This document shows, in pieces, positions 23,797-32,776 of a stretch of 35,623 bases of DNA. The stretch is from Desulfobulbaceae bacterium (lineage in GTDB: Bacteria; Desulfobacterota; Desulfobulbia; Desulfobulbales; SURF-16). Made by a program: the position numbers and the translations under genes. A model generated the notes under the pieces. The model saw only the letters and a list, made by a program, of their open reading frames with translations. It was not told the origin of the DNA and searched no databases. The stretch's first letter is position 1, and the number at the start of each line of letters is the position of its first letter. The stretch lies in contig JALNXE010000039.1 in the NCBI GenBank assembly GCA_023230525.1, forward strand, positions 1 through 35,623, read 5' to 3'.

Positions 23797-25743
23797 ATGA
23801 CATTCAAATTAAACCCGAATAATGACCAACTGTCCACGGAAGAGTTACTCAAGCTTGCCGATATGCGAAAGCGGTGCGCCCGGCGCATCCTGCTGTCAAC
23901 TTCACTTGCCGCATCAGGCCATCCGGGCGGATCGCTTTCCTGCCTTGATCTGATGCTCGTCACTTACGGCATCATGAACCATAAGCCCACCGAGCCCCTG
24001 TGGCAGGACAGGGATCGGGTGGTCATGAGTATCGGCCATATTTCACCCGGTGTTTACAGCGTTCTCTCCGAATATGGCTATTTTACGGAAGAGGACTTCC
24101 TGACCGGTTTCCGGCGTGCCGGTTCCGGCTTTCCCGGCCATGTTGAAAAGATTGTGCCGGGGGTGGAATGGGATACCGGCAACCTCGGACAGGGGTTGTC
24201 CGCCGCCTGCGGCATGGCCATGGCATTAAAGCTCAAGGGGGCGAAACAGAAGGTGATCGTATATATGGGTGACGGCGATCTGCAGAAAGGGCAGGGTGCC
24301 GAGGCCATGCGTTTTGCCCATAAGTATAAACTGAACAACCTGATGGTGATCGTGGACCGCAATCATCTGCAGATATGCGGCAAGACCGAGGACGTCATGC
24401 CGAGCAACATCCGCGGACTGTTCGCCTCCTGCGGCTGGAATGTGGACATTCTTGACGATGGTCACGATTACCATAAAATTTTCAAAAAGTTATCAGCGGT
24501 CTATACCGGCAACACCGTAAATCCGCAACATCCCACGGTGATCATTGCCAACACCATCATGGGTAAGGGGTTCTCTTTTATGGAGAATCTGGCCAAGTAT
24601 CACGGCTCCCCCCTGAAAGTCGAGCAGCTTGACCAGGCATTTGCCGAGCTTGGCCTGGAAAACGATTTTGCCAGGTGGGCCGAACTGCGCACCAAGCCCG
24701 TTTCCACGGCAACCCGGCTCGAAAACAAGGTCTGCTATCCAAAACTTGAAGCCGGAGCAGCCGTTGTCTACGGCGCCGACCAAAAGACCGATTGCCGTTC
24801 CGCCTATGGTACGGCACTTTATGAACTGGCCAAGGCCAATAATATTTCTGGCAAGGCGCCCAAAATTGTCGGCATATCCTGCGATCTGGAAGGGTCGGTT
24901 AAAATGGGCGATTTCCGCAAGCATATGCCAGAGGCCTTTCTGGAATGCGGTATCCAAGAGCATCATGCGGCTACCATGGCCGGAGCAATCAGCCGGGAGG
25001 GGATGGCCGCCTTTTTCAGCACCTTTGGCGTGTTTGCCGTGTCAGAGGTCTATAACCAGAACAGGCTCAATGATATCAACCATACCAATGTCAAGGTGGT
25101 GGCCACCCATCTCGGCCTTGATGTCGGGGAAGACGGTCCGACCCATCAGGGCATAGACTATATCGGACTTATGCGTAATTACTTTAATTTCCAGGTAATT
25201 CTCCCTGCAGATCCGAACCAGACCGATCGAGTTATCCGTCATGTCGCCCTCACCGCCGGCAATTATTTTGTCGGCATGGGCCGGTCTAAAATGGGCATGG
25301 TGCTGGCCGAGGACGGCACGCCGTTTTTCGGCAGCGGCTACACCTTTACCCCCGGCAAGGGGGACTGGGTACGGCGGGGGACGGCGGGCACCATCATCTC
25401 CTATGGTGCTGTCAGTCCCAGGGTGATGGAGGCGTGGCAGCTGCTGCAGAAAGAGGGCATAAACGTGTCCGTCCTGCTTGCGGCTTCCATTGTGCCTTTT
25501 GATAAACAGAGTGTCATCGAGGCAGTTGCCAACGGCGGCCCGATTCTGACCGTTGAGGACCACCATGTTGACACAGGTGCCGGTGCTATCGTTGCCGCCA
25601 TTCTTGCGGATGCGGGATTAAGCTGCCGGTTTAAAAGGCTTGGGGTGACCCATTACGGATCATCGGGAAAACCTGCTGATCTCTATGCCGAGCAGGGGCT
25701 TGATGCCCAGGGAATTGTTGCTGCCTTCAAGGAACTCTTGTAA
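23797..25743 (+). CDS. tkt: transketolase
   Basis: Thiamine-diphosphate enzyme that moves two-carbon units between sugar phosphates in the pentose phosphate pathway. The 648-residue chain contains all three domains: the TPP-binding domain with GHPGGSLSCLD and GDGDLQKGQGAE (about 155-166), the pyrimidine-binding domain with the catalytic Glu in GIQEHHAATMAGA and LDVGEDGPTHQ, and a C-terminal domain (about 520-648). GHPGGSLS is the wording usually seen in the split archaeal/clostridial transketolase N-subunit rather than in TktA, so this is a single-chain enzyme with split-type features. GGAG lies before the ATG. A strong terminator follows. Confidence 0.95.
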   Translation: MTFKLNPNNDQLSTEELLKLADMRKRCARRILLSTSLAASGHPGGSLSCLDLMLVTYGIMNHKPTEPLWQDRDRVVMSIGHISPGVYSVLSEYGYFTEEDFLTGFRRAGSGFPGHVEKIVPGVEWDTGNLGQGLSAACGMAMALKLKGAKQKVIVYMGDGDLQKGQGAEAMRFAHKYKLNNLMVIVDRNHLQICGKTEDVMPSNIRGLFASCGWNVDILDDGHDYHKIFKKLSAVYTGNTVNPQHPTVIIANTIMGKGFSFMENLAKYHGSPLKVEQLDQAFAELGLENDFARWAELRTKPVSTATRLENKVCYPKLEAGAAVVYGADQKTDCRSAYGTALYELAKANNISGKAPKIVGISCDLEGSVKMGDFRKHMPEAFLECGIQEHHAATMAGAISREGMAAFFSTFGVFAVSEVYNQNRLNDINHTNVKVVATHLGLDVGEDGPTHQGIDYIGLMRNYFNFQVILPADPNQTDRVIRHVALTAGNYFVGMGRSKMGMVLAEDGTPFFGSGYTFTPGKGDWVRRGTAGTIISYGAVSPRVMEAWQLLQKEGINVSVLLAASIVPFDKQSVIEAVANGGPILTVEDHHVDTGAGAIVAAILADAGLSCRFKRLGVTHYGSSGKPADLYAEQGLDAQGIVAAFKELL

Positions 25744-25777
25744 AAATAAACGGGTCGGAAATGTTAGGCCAGATACG

Positions 25778-25816
25778 GGCCGGATTCATGATGAGGTGAA
25801 TCCGGCCTTATTTTTT
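25778..25816 (+). terminator. rho-independent terminator after transketolase
   Basis: GGCCGGATTCA, 8-base loop, TGAATCCGGCC: a perfect 11-bp stem followed by TTATTTTTT. It runs up to the stop codon of the convergent lptE gene. Confidence 0.9.
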
Positions 25817-26450
25817 AATCGTCAGCCTTGATTTCCCCGGGGATATCTGCCTTCGCCCCTTTTTTTGCAGAGAACCTGTTGAAAAGATTCACATAGATAT
25901 TTTCCGCAATGCTGTCGGCAACTTGCCGTAAAGCTTCCCGTTTGTTCATCTCCAGGCTTGCCGCATCTCTTCCCGCAGAAAAGGCTTCATACCAGTCGGC
26001 ATCTTTCCTTTGCAGTATAATCTCACCTGTTTTTGTATTCTTTACCTCAACACTGAAGGTGATTTCCGCCCTGAGCTCAACCGCCCGGTCAAATGTTCCA
26101 TAGGAGAGCCCGGGGACATGGACGGATTCGATCACGCCGTTTAAGATATAGTCTGACTGCTGGGGTGTTCGGGCCATGGAAAAGTGCGGGGATTTTTTCA
26201 GCCATCTGACCAGTGACTGTTTGAGTTCGCTCTGGAACCCCAGTTCGCTGGTTTTATTTTCCCACATATCCACATAGATGGAAACAGCGTCCGGCTTAAC
26301 CCCTTCGGCCTCGTCTGACTGGACATAGGGGTTGGAATAGCCGCAAGCGGAAAGGGTTATGCCCAGCGCCAGCAGGAGGGCGAAGAGAACGAAGGGATTT
26401 TGTGATGTGAGCGGGTTTGTTTTTTTCATTTTCTTTGGAATACTCGTCAT
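25815..26450 (-). CDS. lptE: LPS-assembly lipoprotein LptE
   Basis: Outer-membrane lipoprotein that plugs LptD and helps insert lipopolysaccharide. The 211 residues begin with a long lipoprotein signal peptide ending in the lipobox LSAC (Cys about 36), followed by GYSNPY. The typical LptE body is visible: SIYVDMWENKTSELGFQ, a middle part with ILNGVIESV, and a C-terminal segment LRQVADSIAENIYVNLF. Its ATG overlaps the leuS stop as ATGA, giving translational coupling in the last position of the rpsF-lptE operon. leuS-lptE is a common bacterial pair, which supports the call. Confidence 0.88.
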   Translation of the reverse strand: MTSIPKKMKKTNPLTSQNPFVLFALLLALGITLSACGYSNPYVQSDEAEGVKPDAVSIYVDMWENKTSELGFQSELKQSLVRWLKKSPHFSMARTPQQSDYILNGVIESVHVPGLSYGTFDRAVELRAEITFSVEVKNTKTGEIILQRKDADWYEAFSAGRDAASLEMNKREALRQVADSIAENIYVNLFNRFSAKKGAKADIPGEIKADD

Positions 26451-28933
26451 GATACGACAATATTTACCAGCTTGTTTTTGACCACAATGATCTTTCGGAT
26501 GGTTTTCCTGTCAATAAATTTCTGCACCTTGTCATCATTTAAGGTCATTTCTTTCAGGGTCTCTTCATCGCAATCAGCTTCAGCCTGCAGTCTGCTGCGA
26601 ACTTTACCATTGATCTGGACTACCAGGGTAATGCTGTCTTCCTTGGCGGCCTCGGGGTCGAATGCCGGCCAGGGAGCGCGGGACAGGCTGGAGTCATGCC
26701 CCAGACGCTGCCAGAGTTCTTCGCAGAAATGAGGCACCATGGGGGATAAGAGCAGGATAATCGCCTCAATCGACTCCTTGATCAGCTCGTTCTGCGGCTT
26801 TTCCGCGGCATTTTCACCGGTGAGATTATACAGGGTATTGGTCAGTTCCATGACCGCACTGATGGCGGTGTTGAAATGGAATTTGTCGTTGATGTCATTG
26901 CCCACCTTGCGGATAGTCTGGTGAGTCTTGCGGTGCAGTTCACGGCTGGTGGCGCTGAGTTCGGCGGGAATAACCCTCTTTGCCGTTTTCAGCATGGCCA
27001 TATTGTCATGCACCAAGCGGTAAACCCTGTTTAAGAAGCGGTAGGCCCCTTCCACTCCCTGGTCACTCCATTCCAGATCTCTTTCAGGAGGAGCGGCAAA
27101 CAGGCTGAAGAGTCTTACCGTATCCGCCCCATATTTTTTGATGAGTACGTCCGGATCGACAACATTTCCTTTGGATTTGGACATCTTGGTGCCGTCTTTT
27201 ATTACCATGCCCTGGGTCAGCAGATTGGTAAAGGGCTCATCAATGGACAGGTAGCCGAGATCCCGCATGATCTTGGTGAAGAAGCGGGCATAGAGCAGAT
27301 GCAGAATGGCATGTTCAACCCCGCCGATGTACTGATCCACCGGCAGCCAGTGATCCACCGCCTCCTTATCCAGGGGGCCTTGGGTGAAATCCGGACAGGC
27401 ATAGCGGGCAAAGTACCATGAAGACTCAACAAATGTATCCATGGTATCTGTTTCGCGACGGCCAGCTCCGCCACATTTGGGGCAGGTTGTCCGGTAAAAG
27501 CTTTCCAGATCATGCAGGGGAGATTTGCCTGATTTTTCAATGGTCACATCCGGGGGGAGGGTGACGGGGAGGTCCTTTTCAGCAACAGGCTGCACTCCGC
27601 ATTGCTCACAGTAGATAATCGGAATGGGCGCTCCCCAGTATCTCTGCCGGGAAATTCCCCAGTCGCGCAACCGGTAGGTGGTCTGCGCTTTGCCGAACCC
27701 GTTGTCTGCGGCAAACCGGGTAATGCTGCTTTTTGCCTCATCTGATTGCAGACCGCTGAACTGCCCGGAGTCCACCAGGATTCCCGGCCCCTCATGGGCC
27801 GCGGTCATGGTGGAGCCGTCCAGCGTTTCTCCGGCAGGCTGGATAACAACCTTGACCGGCAGATCATATTGCCGGGCAAACTCGAAATCCCTCTGGTCAT
27901 GGGCCGGGACGGCCATGACCGCACCCGTGCCGTATTCCGCCAAGACGAAATTGGCGGCAAAGACCGGCAGCTTTGCCCCGGTGAAAGGATTGATGGCATA
28001 AAGCCCGGTGAAGACGCCTTCCTTGGCCAGTTCATCCTCGGGGTTCTGACGCTGTCTGGCGATGCGTGTCTTTTCGGCAAAGGCGGCCAGTTCCGCCTCA
28101 CGGCCTGTCCCTGCGCAGAGATCCTGGATATACTTATGATCAGGGGCGATGGACATAAAGGTGGCCCCGAAGATCGTGTCAGGTCTGGTGGTGAAAACGG
28201 TTATTTTTTTATCAGAACCATCCAGGGCGAAATCAATCTCGGCACCCGTGCTTTTGCCTATCCAGTTGCGCTGCATGGTCAGCACTTTTTCCGGCCAGCC
28301 TGGCAGTTCATCACATCCGGCAAGCAGCTCCTCGGTATAGGCGGTGATTTTGAAAAACCAGCCGTTCATCTCCCGGGGCATGACACTTTCATCACACCGC
28401 CAGCAGCGTCCGTCGATGACCTGTTCATTGGCCAGCACGGTTTGACAGGTTTCACACCAGTTGACCGTGGTAACTTTCGGGTAGACCAGCCCCTTTTCGT
28501 AGAGTTTAATGAAAAACAGCTGTTCCCACCGATAATACTCAGGTTTACAGGTGGCGATCTCCCGGTCCCAATCATAACTGAGCCCCATGCCCTGCAGCTG
28601 ATTTTTCATGTAAGCGATATTTTCGTAGGTCCATTTCGCCGGATGGGTGTTGTGCTTGATAGCGGCATTTTCCGCAGGAAGACCGAAGGCATCCCAGCCC
28701 ATGGGGTGCAGAACATTATAGCCCTGCATTCTTTTAAAGCGGGCAACAACATCACCTATGGAGTAATTGCGCACATGCCCCATGTGGATGCGGCCCGATG
28801 GGTAGGGGAACATCTCCAGCAGGTAGTATTTTCGGGCATGAGAATTCGGCGTGACCTTGAAGGTCTTTTCCTGGCGCCATTTATCCTGCCACTTTTTTTC
28901 GATGGCAGCAAAATCATAGATGTCTGTATTCAT
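26447..28933 (-). CDS. leuS: leucyl-tRNA synthetase
   Basis: Class I synthetase for leucine; 828 residues is normal for the bacterial type. HIGH motif appears as HMGH at about 50-53 (PSGRIHMGHVRNYSIGD), KMSKS as TKMSKSKGNV at about 583, and a connective editing domain lies between them with the threonine-rich TVFTTRPDTIFGATF region. Zinc-type CETC and CWRC pairs occur in the insertion before the editing domain. The start has GGA 5 bases upstream. It lies 35 bases after dnaB and overlaps lptE by 4 bases. Confidence 0.97.
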   Translation of the reverse strand: MNTDIYDFAAIEKKWQDKWRQEKTFKVTPNSHARKYYLLEMFPYPSGRIHMGHVRNYSIGDVVARFKRMQGYNVLHPMGWDAFGLPAENAAIKHNTHPAKWTYENIAYMKNQLQGMGLSYDWDREIATCKPEYYRWEQLFFIKLYEKGLVYPKVTTVNWCETCQTVLANEQVIDGRCWRCDESVMPREMNGWFFKITAYTEELLAGCDELPGWPEKVLTMQRNWIGKSTGAEIDFALDGSDKKITVFTTRPDTIFGATFMSIAPDHKYIQDLCAGTGREAELAAFAEKTRIARQRQNPEDELAKEGVFTGLYAINPFTGAKLPVFAANFVLAEYGTGAVMAVPAHDQRDFEFARQYDLPVKVVIQPAGETLDGSTMTAAHEGPGILVDSGQFSGLQSDEAKSSITRFAADNGFGKAQTTYRLRDWGISRQRYWGAPIPIIYCEQCGVQPVAEKDLPVTLPPDVTIEKSGKSPLHDLESFYRTTCPKCGGAGRRETDTMDTFVESSWYFARYACPDFTQGPLDKEAVDHWLPVDQYIGGVEHAILHLLYARFFTKIMRDLGYLSIDEPFTNLLTQGMVIKDGTKMSKSKGNVVDPDVLIKKYGADTVRLFSLFAAPPERDLEWSDQGVEGAYRFLNRVYRLVHDNMAMLKTAKRVIPAELSATSRELHRKTHQTIRKVGNDINDKFHFNTAISAVMELTNTLYNLTGENAAEKPQNELIKESIEAIILLLSPMVPHFCEELWQRLGHDSSLSRAPWPAFDPEAAKEDSITLVVQINGKVRSRLQAEADCDEETLKEMTLNDDKVQKFIDRKTIRKIIVVKNKLVNIVVS

Positions 28934-28968
28934 ATTTCCGTCTGGTAGCTGTTGTTGATCATCATAAA

Positions 28969-30330
28969 TCAGTTTTCATATCCCGGCATCATGGGAGCCA
29001 AATTTTCAAAACTTGTATATTTGCCCAGGAAAGCGAGTTCAACGGTTCCTGTGGGCCCATTTCTCTGCTTGCCGATGATCAGTTCGGCAATGCCCCGTTT
29101 AGGATTGTCTTCAGCCTTGTTGTATACCTCGTCCCGGTAGATGAAGCAGATCACATCCGCATCCTGTTCAATAGCACCTGACTCGCGCAGATCCGAGAGC
29201 TGAGGACGCTTGTTGGGTCGGCTTTCAAGGCTTCTGTTCAGCTGGGAAAGGGCAATAACAGGAATATCAAGCTCCTTGGCCATGGCTTTCAGGGATCTGG
29301 AGATCTCACTTATCTCCTGTTCCCTGCTGTCAGATCGGCCGCGCATGAGCTGCAGGTAGTCAACGACCACCAGGCCGATGTCGTTTTCCGCTTTTAAACG
29401 TCGTGTCTTGGCCCTCATTTCGAGCACGGAAAGGGCAGGGGTGTCATCAATAAAAATTTTAGACTGGGACAGTTCGCCGGCTGCCCTGGTCAATTTGGGC
29501 CAATCGTTATCTTTGATAAAACCGGTCCGCAGATCATTGGAATCAACCTTGCTGAGCGAACAGAGAAGTCGAAGGCCAAGTTGGGCTTTGGACATTTCCA
29601 GGCTGAATACTCCCACAGATGTGCCGTGTTGCAGGGCGGTATTCTGGACAATATTCATCGCCAGAGCCGTTTTTCCCATACTGGGCCGCCCGGCCAGAAT
29701 AATGAGGTCCCCGGACTGTAATCCTGCCGTCATCTTATCAAACTGATCAAACCCGGACGGTACGCCGGTGATCAGTTCCTTACGTTCGGCAAGGGCGGTC
29801 ACCCGCTCAAAGGTCCTGGTGATGATTTTATTTAATGGCTCAAAATTTTGGCCGCTTTTATCCCGGGCAATTTCAAAGACGGTCTGCTCAACCTCGTCAA
29901 GAAGTTTTTCAATATCGTCCTGTTCTTCATAGCAGCGAGAAGCGATGTCCGTGGTCGTTGCGATAAGTTTGCGCAGAATTGATTTTTCACGGACAATTTT
30001 TGAATAATAGACAATATTTGAGGCAAGCGGCACAAGATCCGTCAAGGAGGCGAGGTAGGCGGGTCCACCGGCATCGGCAAGGGCGTTGGTGCTTTTCAGG
30101 TAATTGCTGACCGTGATGAGATCCTGCGGCTCATTTTTTTCAAACAGAGCCAGCATGGCGGTAAAAATTAATTTGTTGGCTTGAAAATAGAAATCATCGG
30201 GCTGAAGGATATCAATGGTTTTCGGCAGAATTCCCTGCTGCTGAAGAATTGCGCCTAATACGCACTGTTCAGCGTCTTTGTTATGGGGTGGGATACGGTG
30301 AACTGGAGTGAAAGATTCTTGCGGTATCAT
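28969..30330 (-). CDS. dnaB: replicative DNA helicase DnaB
   Basis: Hexameric 5'-3' helicase at the replication fork. The start is set at the ATG at 30330 (MIPQESFT) because HRIPPHNKDAEQCVLGAIL then begins where relatives begin; the open frame extends 29 residues further upstream but that part looks non-coding (hydrophobic and Ser-rich). The resulting 453 residues fit the family. Domains: N-terminal scaffold (about 10-115), linker, RecA-type core with Walker A GRPSMGKTA, SLEMSKAQLG and the Walker B strand VVVDYLQLM. Ribosome binding site is weak. It follows rplI and an inter-gene hairpin (30426-30458) and precedes leuS. Confidence 0.95.
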   Translation of the reverse strand: MIPQESFTPVHRIPPHNKDAEQCVLGAILQQQGILPKTIDILQPDDFYFQANKLIFTAMLALFEKNEPQDLITVSNYLKSTNALADAGGPAYLASLTDLVPLASNIVYYSKIVREKSILRKLIATTTDIASRCYEEQDDIEKLLDEVEQTVFEIARDKSGQNFEPLNKIITRTFERVTALAERKELITGVPSGFDQFDKMTAGLQSGDLIILAGRPSMGKTALAMNIVQNTALQHGTSVGVFSLEMSKAQLGLRLLCSLSKVDSNDLRTGFIKDNDWPKLTRAAGELSQSKIFIDDTPALSVLEMRAKTRRLKAENDIGLVVVDYLQLMRGRSDSREQEISEISRSLKAMAKELDIPVIALSQLNRSLESRPNKRPQLSDLRESGAIEQDADVICFIYRDEVYNKAEDNPKRGIAELIIGKQRNGPTGTVELAFLGKYTSFENLAPMMPGYEN

Positions 30331-30425
30331 CTTGTCGCAGTTTGGCCCGTTTGCTACAGGTAAAGAAAGTGAGAGTATATGAAAAAAATGGCAGGAGAAC
30401 TTTGCGTACAAGAACAATCTGATAA

Positions 30426-30458
30426 CCGGAGAGCCAGACCTCGGGCCTGACTCTCCGG
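30426..30458 (-). other. strong RNA hairpin between rplI and dnaB
   Basis: On the minus-strand RNA, CCGGAGAGTCAG pairs with CTGGCTCTCCGG around a loop of 9 bases. The 12-bp stem contains one G-U pair that would be a C-A mismatch in the opposite strand's RNA, so it favours function on the minus strand. No T-run follows, so it is not a standard terminator. Confidence 0.6.
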
Positions 30459-30468
30459 AGAACTATGA

Positions 30469-30924
30469 TTATTCCGCGCTGGCTAAAGGTACAATCTCGA
30501 CCTTGATTTCAGTGGTCATCTGGTACCCTGTCTTACATGGAACCATGGTAACACCCAGGGTCTTGATCGGTTCGTCAAGCATGATTTTCCGTTTGTCGAT
30601 GGCAACTCCCAGGGAGGCAAGCTTATCGGCAATATCCGTGGAAGTGACGGAGCCGTACAGTTTATCTTCCTCGCCGACCCGCTGTTCAATAACCACCGTG
30701 ACTCCGGCGATTTTCTTGGAAAGTTCCGCAGCAGCCTGGCGCTCTTTTTCCTTGCGGCTGGCGATGGTATTCATTTCCTGTTCAAGAGTTGCCAGATTAG
30801 CTTTGGTGGCAAGAACAGCTTTGCCGCGAGGTATAAGATAGTTACGTCCGTACCCGGGCTTAACCTTAACAAGGTCACCTTCCTCGCCTAAGGTATCAAT
30901 AGTTTTCTTCAGTATTAATTCCAT
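30469..30924 (-). CDS. rplI: 50S ribosomal protein L9
   Basis: Large-subunit protein with the classical two-domain shape: an N-terminal domain (1-50; MELILKKTIDTLGEEGD and KPGYGRNYLIPRGKA), a long connecting helix rich in Lys/Glu (about 50-80), and a C-terminal domain with the rRNA-binding KLYGSVTSTDIAD. 151 residues is normal. AAAGG lies before the ATG. It is in the rpsF-rpsR-DUF2232-rplI-dnaB run. Confidence 0.96.
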   Translation of the reverse strand: MELILKKTIDTLGEEGDLVKVKPGYGRNYLIPRGKAVLATKANLATLEQEMNTIASRKEKERQAAAELSKKIAGVTVVIEQRVGEEDKLYGSVTSTDIADKLASLGVAIDKRKIMLDEPIKTLGVTMVPCKTGYQMTTEIKVEIVPLASAE

Positions 30925-30971
30925 TTCTCTACCTTTTATTTTAGATGGAACGCATCAGTCAAAAAAACCAT

Positions 30972-31916
30972 TCAGGTTGTTTCGTTCTGCGATTTTCGTA
31001 AATCAAACCAAACATCAATCAAGCCGGCAATAGATAAAAAGATAATGCCATAGGCCTGGATAAGTATCAAAGCATAAACAAAAAATCTGAATGCCCAGGG
31101 AACTTTCCATTTGTTGAACAAGCTGGTCAGTACCGCGAATCCCTGGAAAAAATAGACAACACCCAGGACAAGCAGGCAGTTTAAACTGATTTTGTTCAAC
31201 AAGGGCAATGGCAGCATCAGAAAAAAACCTGACGCAACGACAAGCCAGACAAGTTGATCGGGCAGTCGCCATTGACCATAGGGTTGCCATGGACTGAGCC
31301 GGGCATCCTTCTTTTTCAAGAGCAGATCCCCCAGCAAGAGATTGATCCAGACCGTTATAAGCACTGTAATCAATAAAATTGCCGGGAATATTTCCGGAAT
31401 AATAGTTCGTATCCGTTTAAAAGCAAGCTCAATCTGCGCCAAGGTATCCGGTGCGATGTCTGTTGACTTTTGATACACCGCAAATGTTGCATCCAGTGAT
31501 GCATCTAACGTCGCAAGAATCTGCTTATAGGGATGAGCCTGCTCAACCATCCCGTAAATGAGCGCGCCGATAACCCAGATTGAAGCTAAAACAATAGTGC
31601 CGGTAGTTCCGGCCCGGAGAACCGAGTGTTTGTTCCGGACCGCCCTAGCCAGAATATACGCTAAAGGCAGAAATAATACCGAATAAAAGAAGTCCTGCAG
31701 AATACCGAGAAGCAAAGCTCCCAGTCCGGCTGCAAGAATCGTTTTTATCAGTAGTGAACTTCCACGAATTTCTCCGTTTGTTACGAGTAGATAAAAAGCC
31801 GGGAGAGGGACAAATATCCTCATCCAGCTCAACTCCCCGGTTGTTGCTGGGACTAACAGAAAAATGGTTAGCAGTATTGCTTTCAGCAGCTCTTCGGGGG
31901 GAGTTTTTCCTGCCAT
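30972..31916 (-). CDS. DUF2232 (YybS-like) multi-pass membrane protein
   Basis: A 314-residue integral membrane protein with roughly eight hydrophobic segments, running from AILLTIFLLVPATTGEL at the N-terminus to IQAYGIIFLSIAGLIDVWFDLR near the end. A polar loop of about 60 residues sits in the middle. The family is found beside rpsR/rplI in many bacteria and its function is unknown. The start lies 6 bases after the rpsR stop without its own good ribosome binding site, so translation is probably coupled. Confidence 0.85.
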   Translation of the reverse strand: MAGKTPPEELLKAILLTIFLLVPATTGELSWMRIFVPLPAFYLLVTNGEIRGSSLLIKTILAAGLGALLLGILQDFFYSVLFLPLAYILARAVRNKHSVLRAGTTGTIVLASIWVIGALIYGMVEQAHPYKQILATLDASLDATFAVYQKSTDIAPDTLAQIELAFKRIRTIIPEIFPAILLITVLITVWINLLLGDLLLKKKDARLSPWQPYGQWRLPDQLVWLVVASGFFLMLPLPLLNKISLNCLLVLGVVYFFQGFAVLTSLFNKWKVPWAFRFFVYALILIQAYGIIFLSIAGLIDVWFDLRKSQNETT

Positions 31917-31922
31917 AAAAAA

Positions 31923-32156
31923 TTATATTTGCGAGCCTGTGTACGGCAACAATGCTATATGCCGGGCACGCTTTATCGCTTCAGTGAGTTCCCGCTGATG
32001 TTTAGCGCAGTTGCCATAGATACGGCGGGGAATTATTTTCCCTCTTTCGGTCAGGAAATTCCTCAGGGCCTTTACATCTTTATAGTCAATGACCAGTTCT
32101 TTATCCGCACAAAAGCGGCAGACTTTACGACGATGAAATATTCTTTTTTTTCTCAT
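31923..32156 (-). CDS. rpsR: 30S ribosomal protein S18
   Basis: Small-subunit protein that forms a heterodimer with S6. The 77 residues include the core DYKDVKALRNFLTERGKIIPRR and AKHQRELTEAIKRARHIALLPY. Cys13-x2-Cys16 (KVCRFC) and the Cys/His pair in GNCAKHQREL make this a zinc-binding (C+) version. AGGAG lies before the ATG. It directly follows rpsF. Confidence 0.96.
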   Translation of the reverse strand: MRKKRIFHRRKVCRFCADKELVIDYKDVKALRNFLTERGKIIPRRIYGNCAKHQRELTEAIKRARHIALLPYTGSQI

Positions 32157-32176
32157 AATTGCCTCTCCTGTGTAGT

Positions 32177-32548
32177 TTATTCTTCTTCTTCGTCAAGATT
32201 GTTTTCACTATCTTGGGTTTTCACTGAAATGGAGCTTTTTACCGGCGTATTCGGATCATAGACTTCCTGCAGTTTGACTGTCATGAATTTCAGCACATGA
32301 TCATCAATCTTGAAAATACGTTCCATTTCACTGACAGCCGCAGGTACAGCAGCGAATTCCGTATAGATGTAATAACCCTGCTGCTGTTTTTTTATCGGAT
32401 AGGCAAGTTTTTTCAGACCCCAGTTGTCTACATTAATAATGGTTCCGCCATCGCCTTCAATGATGCCTGCCGTCTTTTGACAGATTGCCTTGACTTCATC
32501 TTCCCCGACATTGGGGCTGATGATTGATATGGTTTCATATCTGCGCAT
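32177..32548 (-). CDS. rpsF: 30S ribosomal protein S6
   Basis: Partner of S18 in the platform of the small subunit. The start is set at the ATG at 32548 (MRRYETISIISPN) because AAGGAGG lies 6 bases upstream and this is the family N-terminus; the open frame runs 33 codons further upstream but only by chance. The 123-residue product has the ferredoxin-like core (LKKLAYPIKKQQQGYYIY) and an acidic tail ending NNLDEEEE. It heads a seven-gene operon reaching lptE. A promoter and a probable S6:S18-binding leader precede it. Confidence 0.95.
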   Translation of the reverse strand: MRRYETISIISPNVGEDEVKAICQKTAGIIEGDGGTIINVDNWGLKKLAYPIKKQQQGYYIYTEFAAVPAAVSEMERIFKIDDHVLKFMTVKLQEVYDPNTPVKSSISVKTQDSENNLDEEEE

Positions 32549-32576
32549 TTGGTCCTCCTTGTGGACATTAATGGCC

Positions 32577-32601
32577 CTCTTCCGATGCCTCGGTAAAAGA
32601 G
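32577..32601 (-). promoter_or_regulatory. putative S6:S18-binding rpsF leader hairpin
   Basis: On the minus strand: CTCTT, bulge TTA, CCGA, loop GGCA, TCGG, AAGAG. This is a two-part stem with an asymmetric bulge next to CCG. In many bacteria the S6:S18 complex represses its own mRNA by binding a leader hairpin that displays CCG, copying its 16S rRNA site. Here the hairpin ends 29 bases before the rpsF start, next to the ribosome binding site. Assignment is by position and shape only. Confidence 0.4.
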
Positions 32602-32661
32602 CAAGAAAGGACAATAAAAAATGCCTGTTTCCCCATGAAACGAGCATAAATAAGTCGATTT

Positions 32662-32690
32662 TTTTAACATGCTCCGCATGATGATGTCAA
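32662..32690 (-). promoter_or_regulatory. sigma-70 type promoter of the rpsF operon
   Basis: Minus strand: perfect TTGACA (32690-32685), a 17-base spacer and TTAAAA (32667-32662), a poor -10 box. The expected leader is about 107 bases and contains the hairpin at 32577-32601. Confidence 0.4.
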
Positions 32691-32776
32691 ATGAAAATTG
32701 GTAATGACGAGATCCAGGCCACGAACGTTGCTGAAAAATTCCGCAGTTTTCGGCTTTGGGGGGAAATTTTCAACCG

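Noticed and set aside
27746..28948. 400-codon open frame on the plus strand
   Set aside because: It lies wholly antisense to leuS, whose motifs are complete; the product has no recognisable domain. It is a shadow of a long real gene.
30331..30417. Longer N-terminus for DnaB
   Set aside because: The extra 29 residues are hydrophobic and do not resemble DnaB; the family N-terminus begins at the inner ATG.
32549..32647. Longer N-terminus for S6
   Set aside because: The inner ATG has a near-perfect AAGGAGG site and gives the normal S6 start; the upstream part is the mRNA leader.
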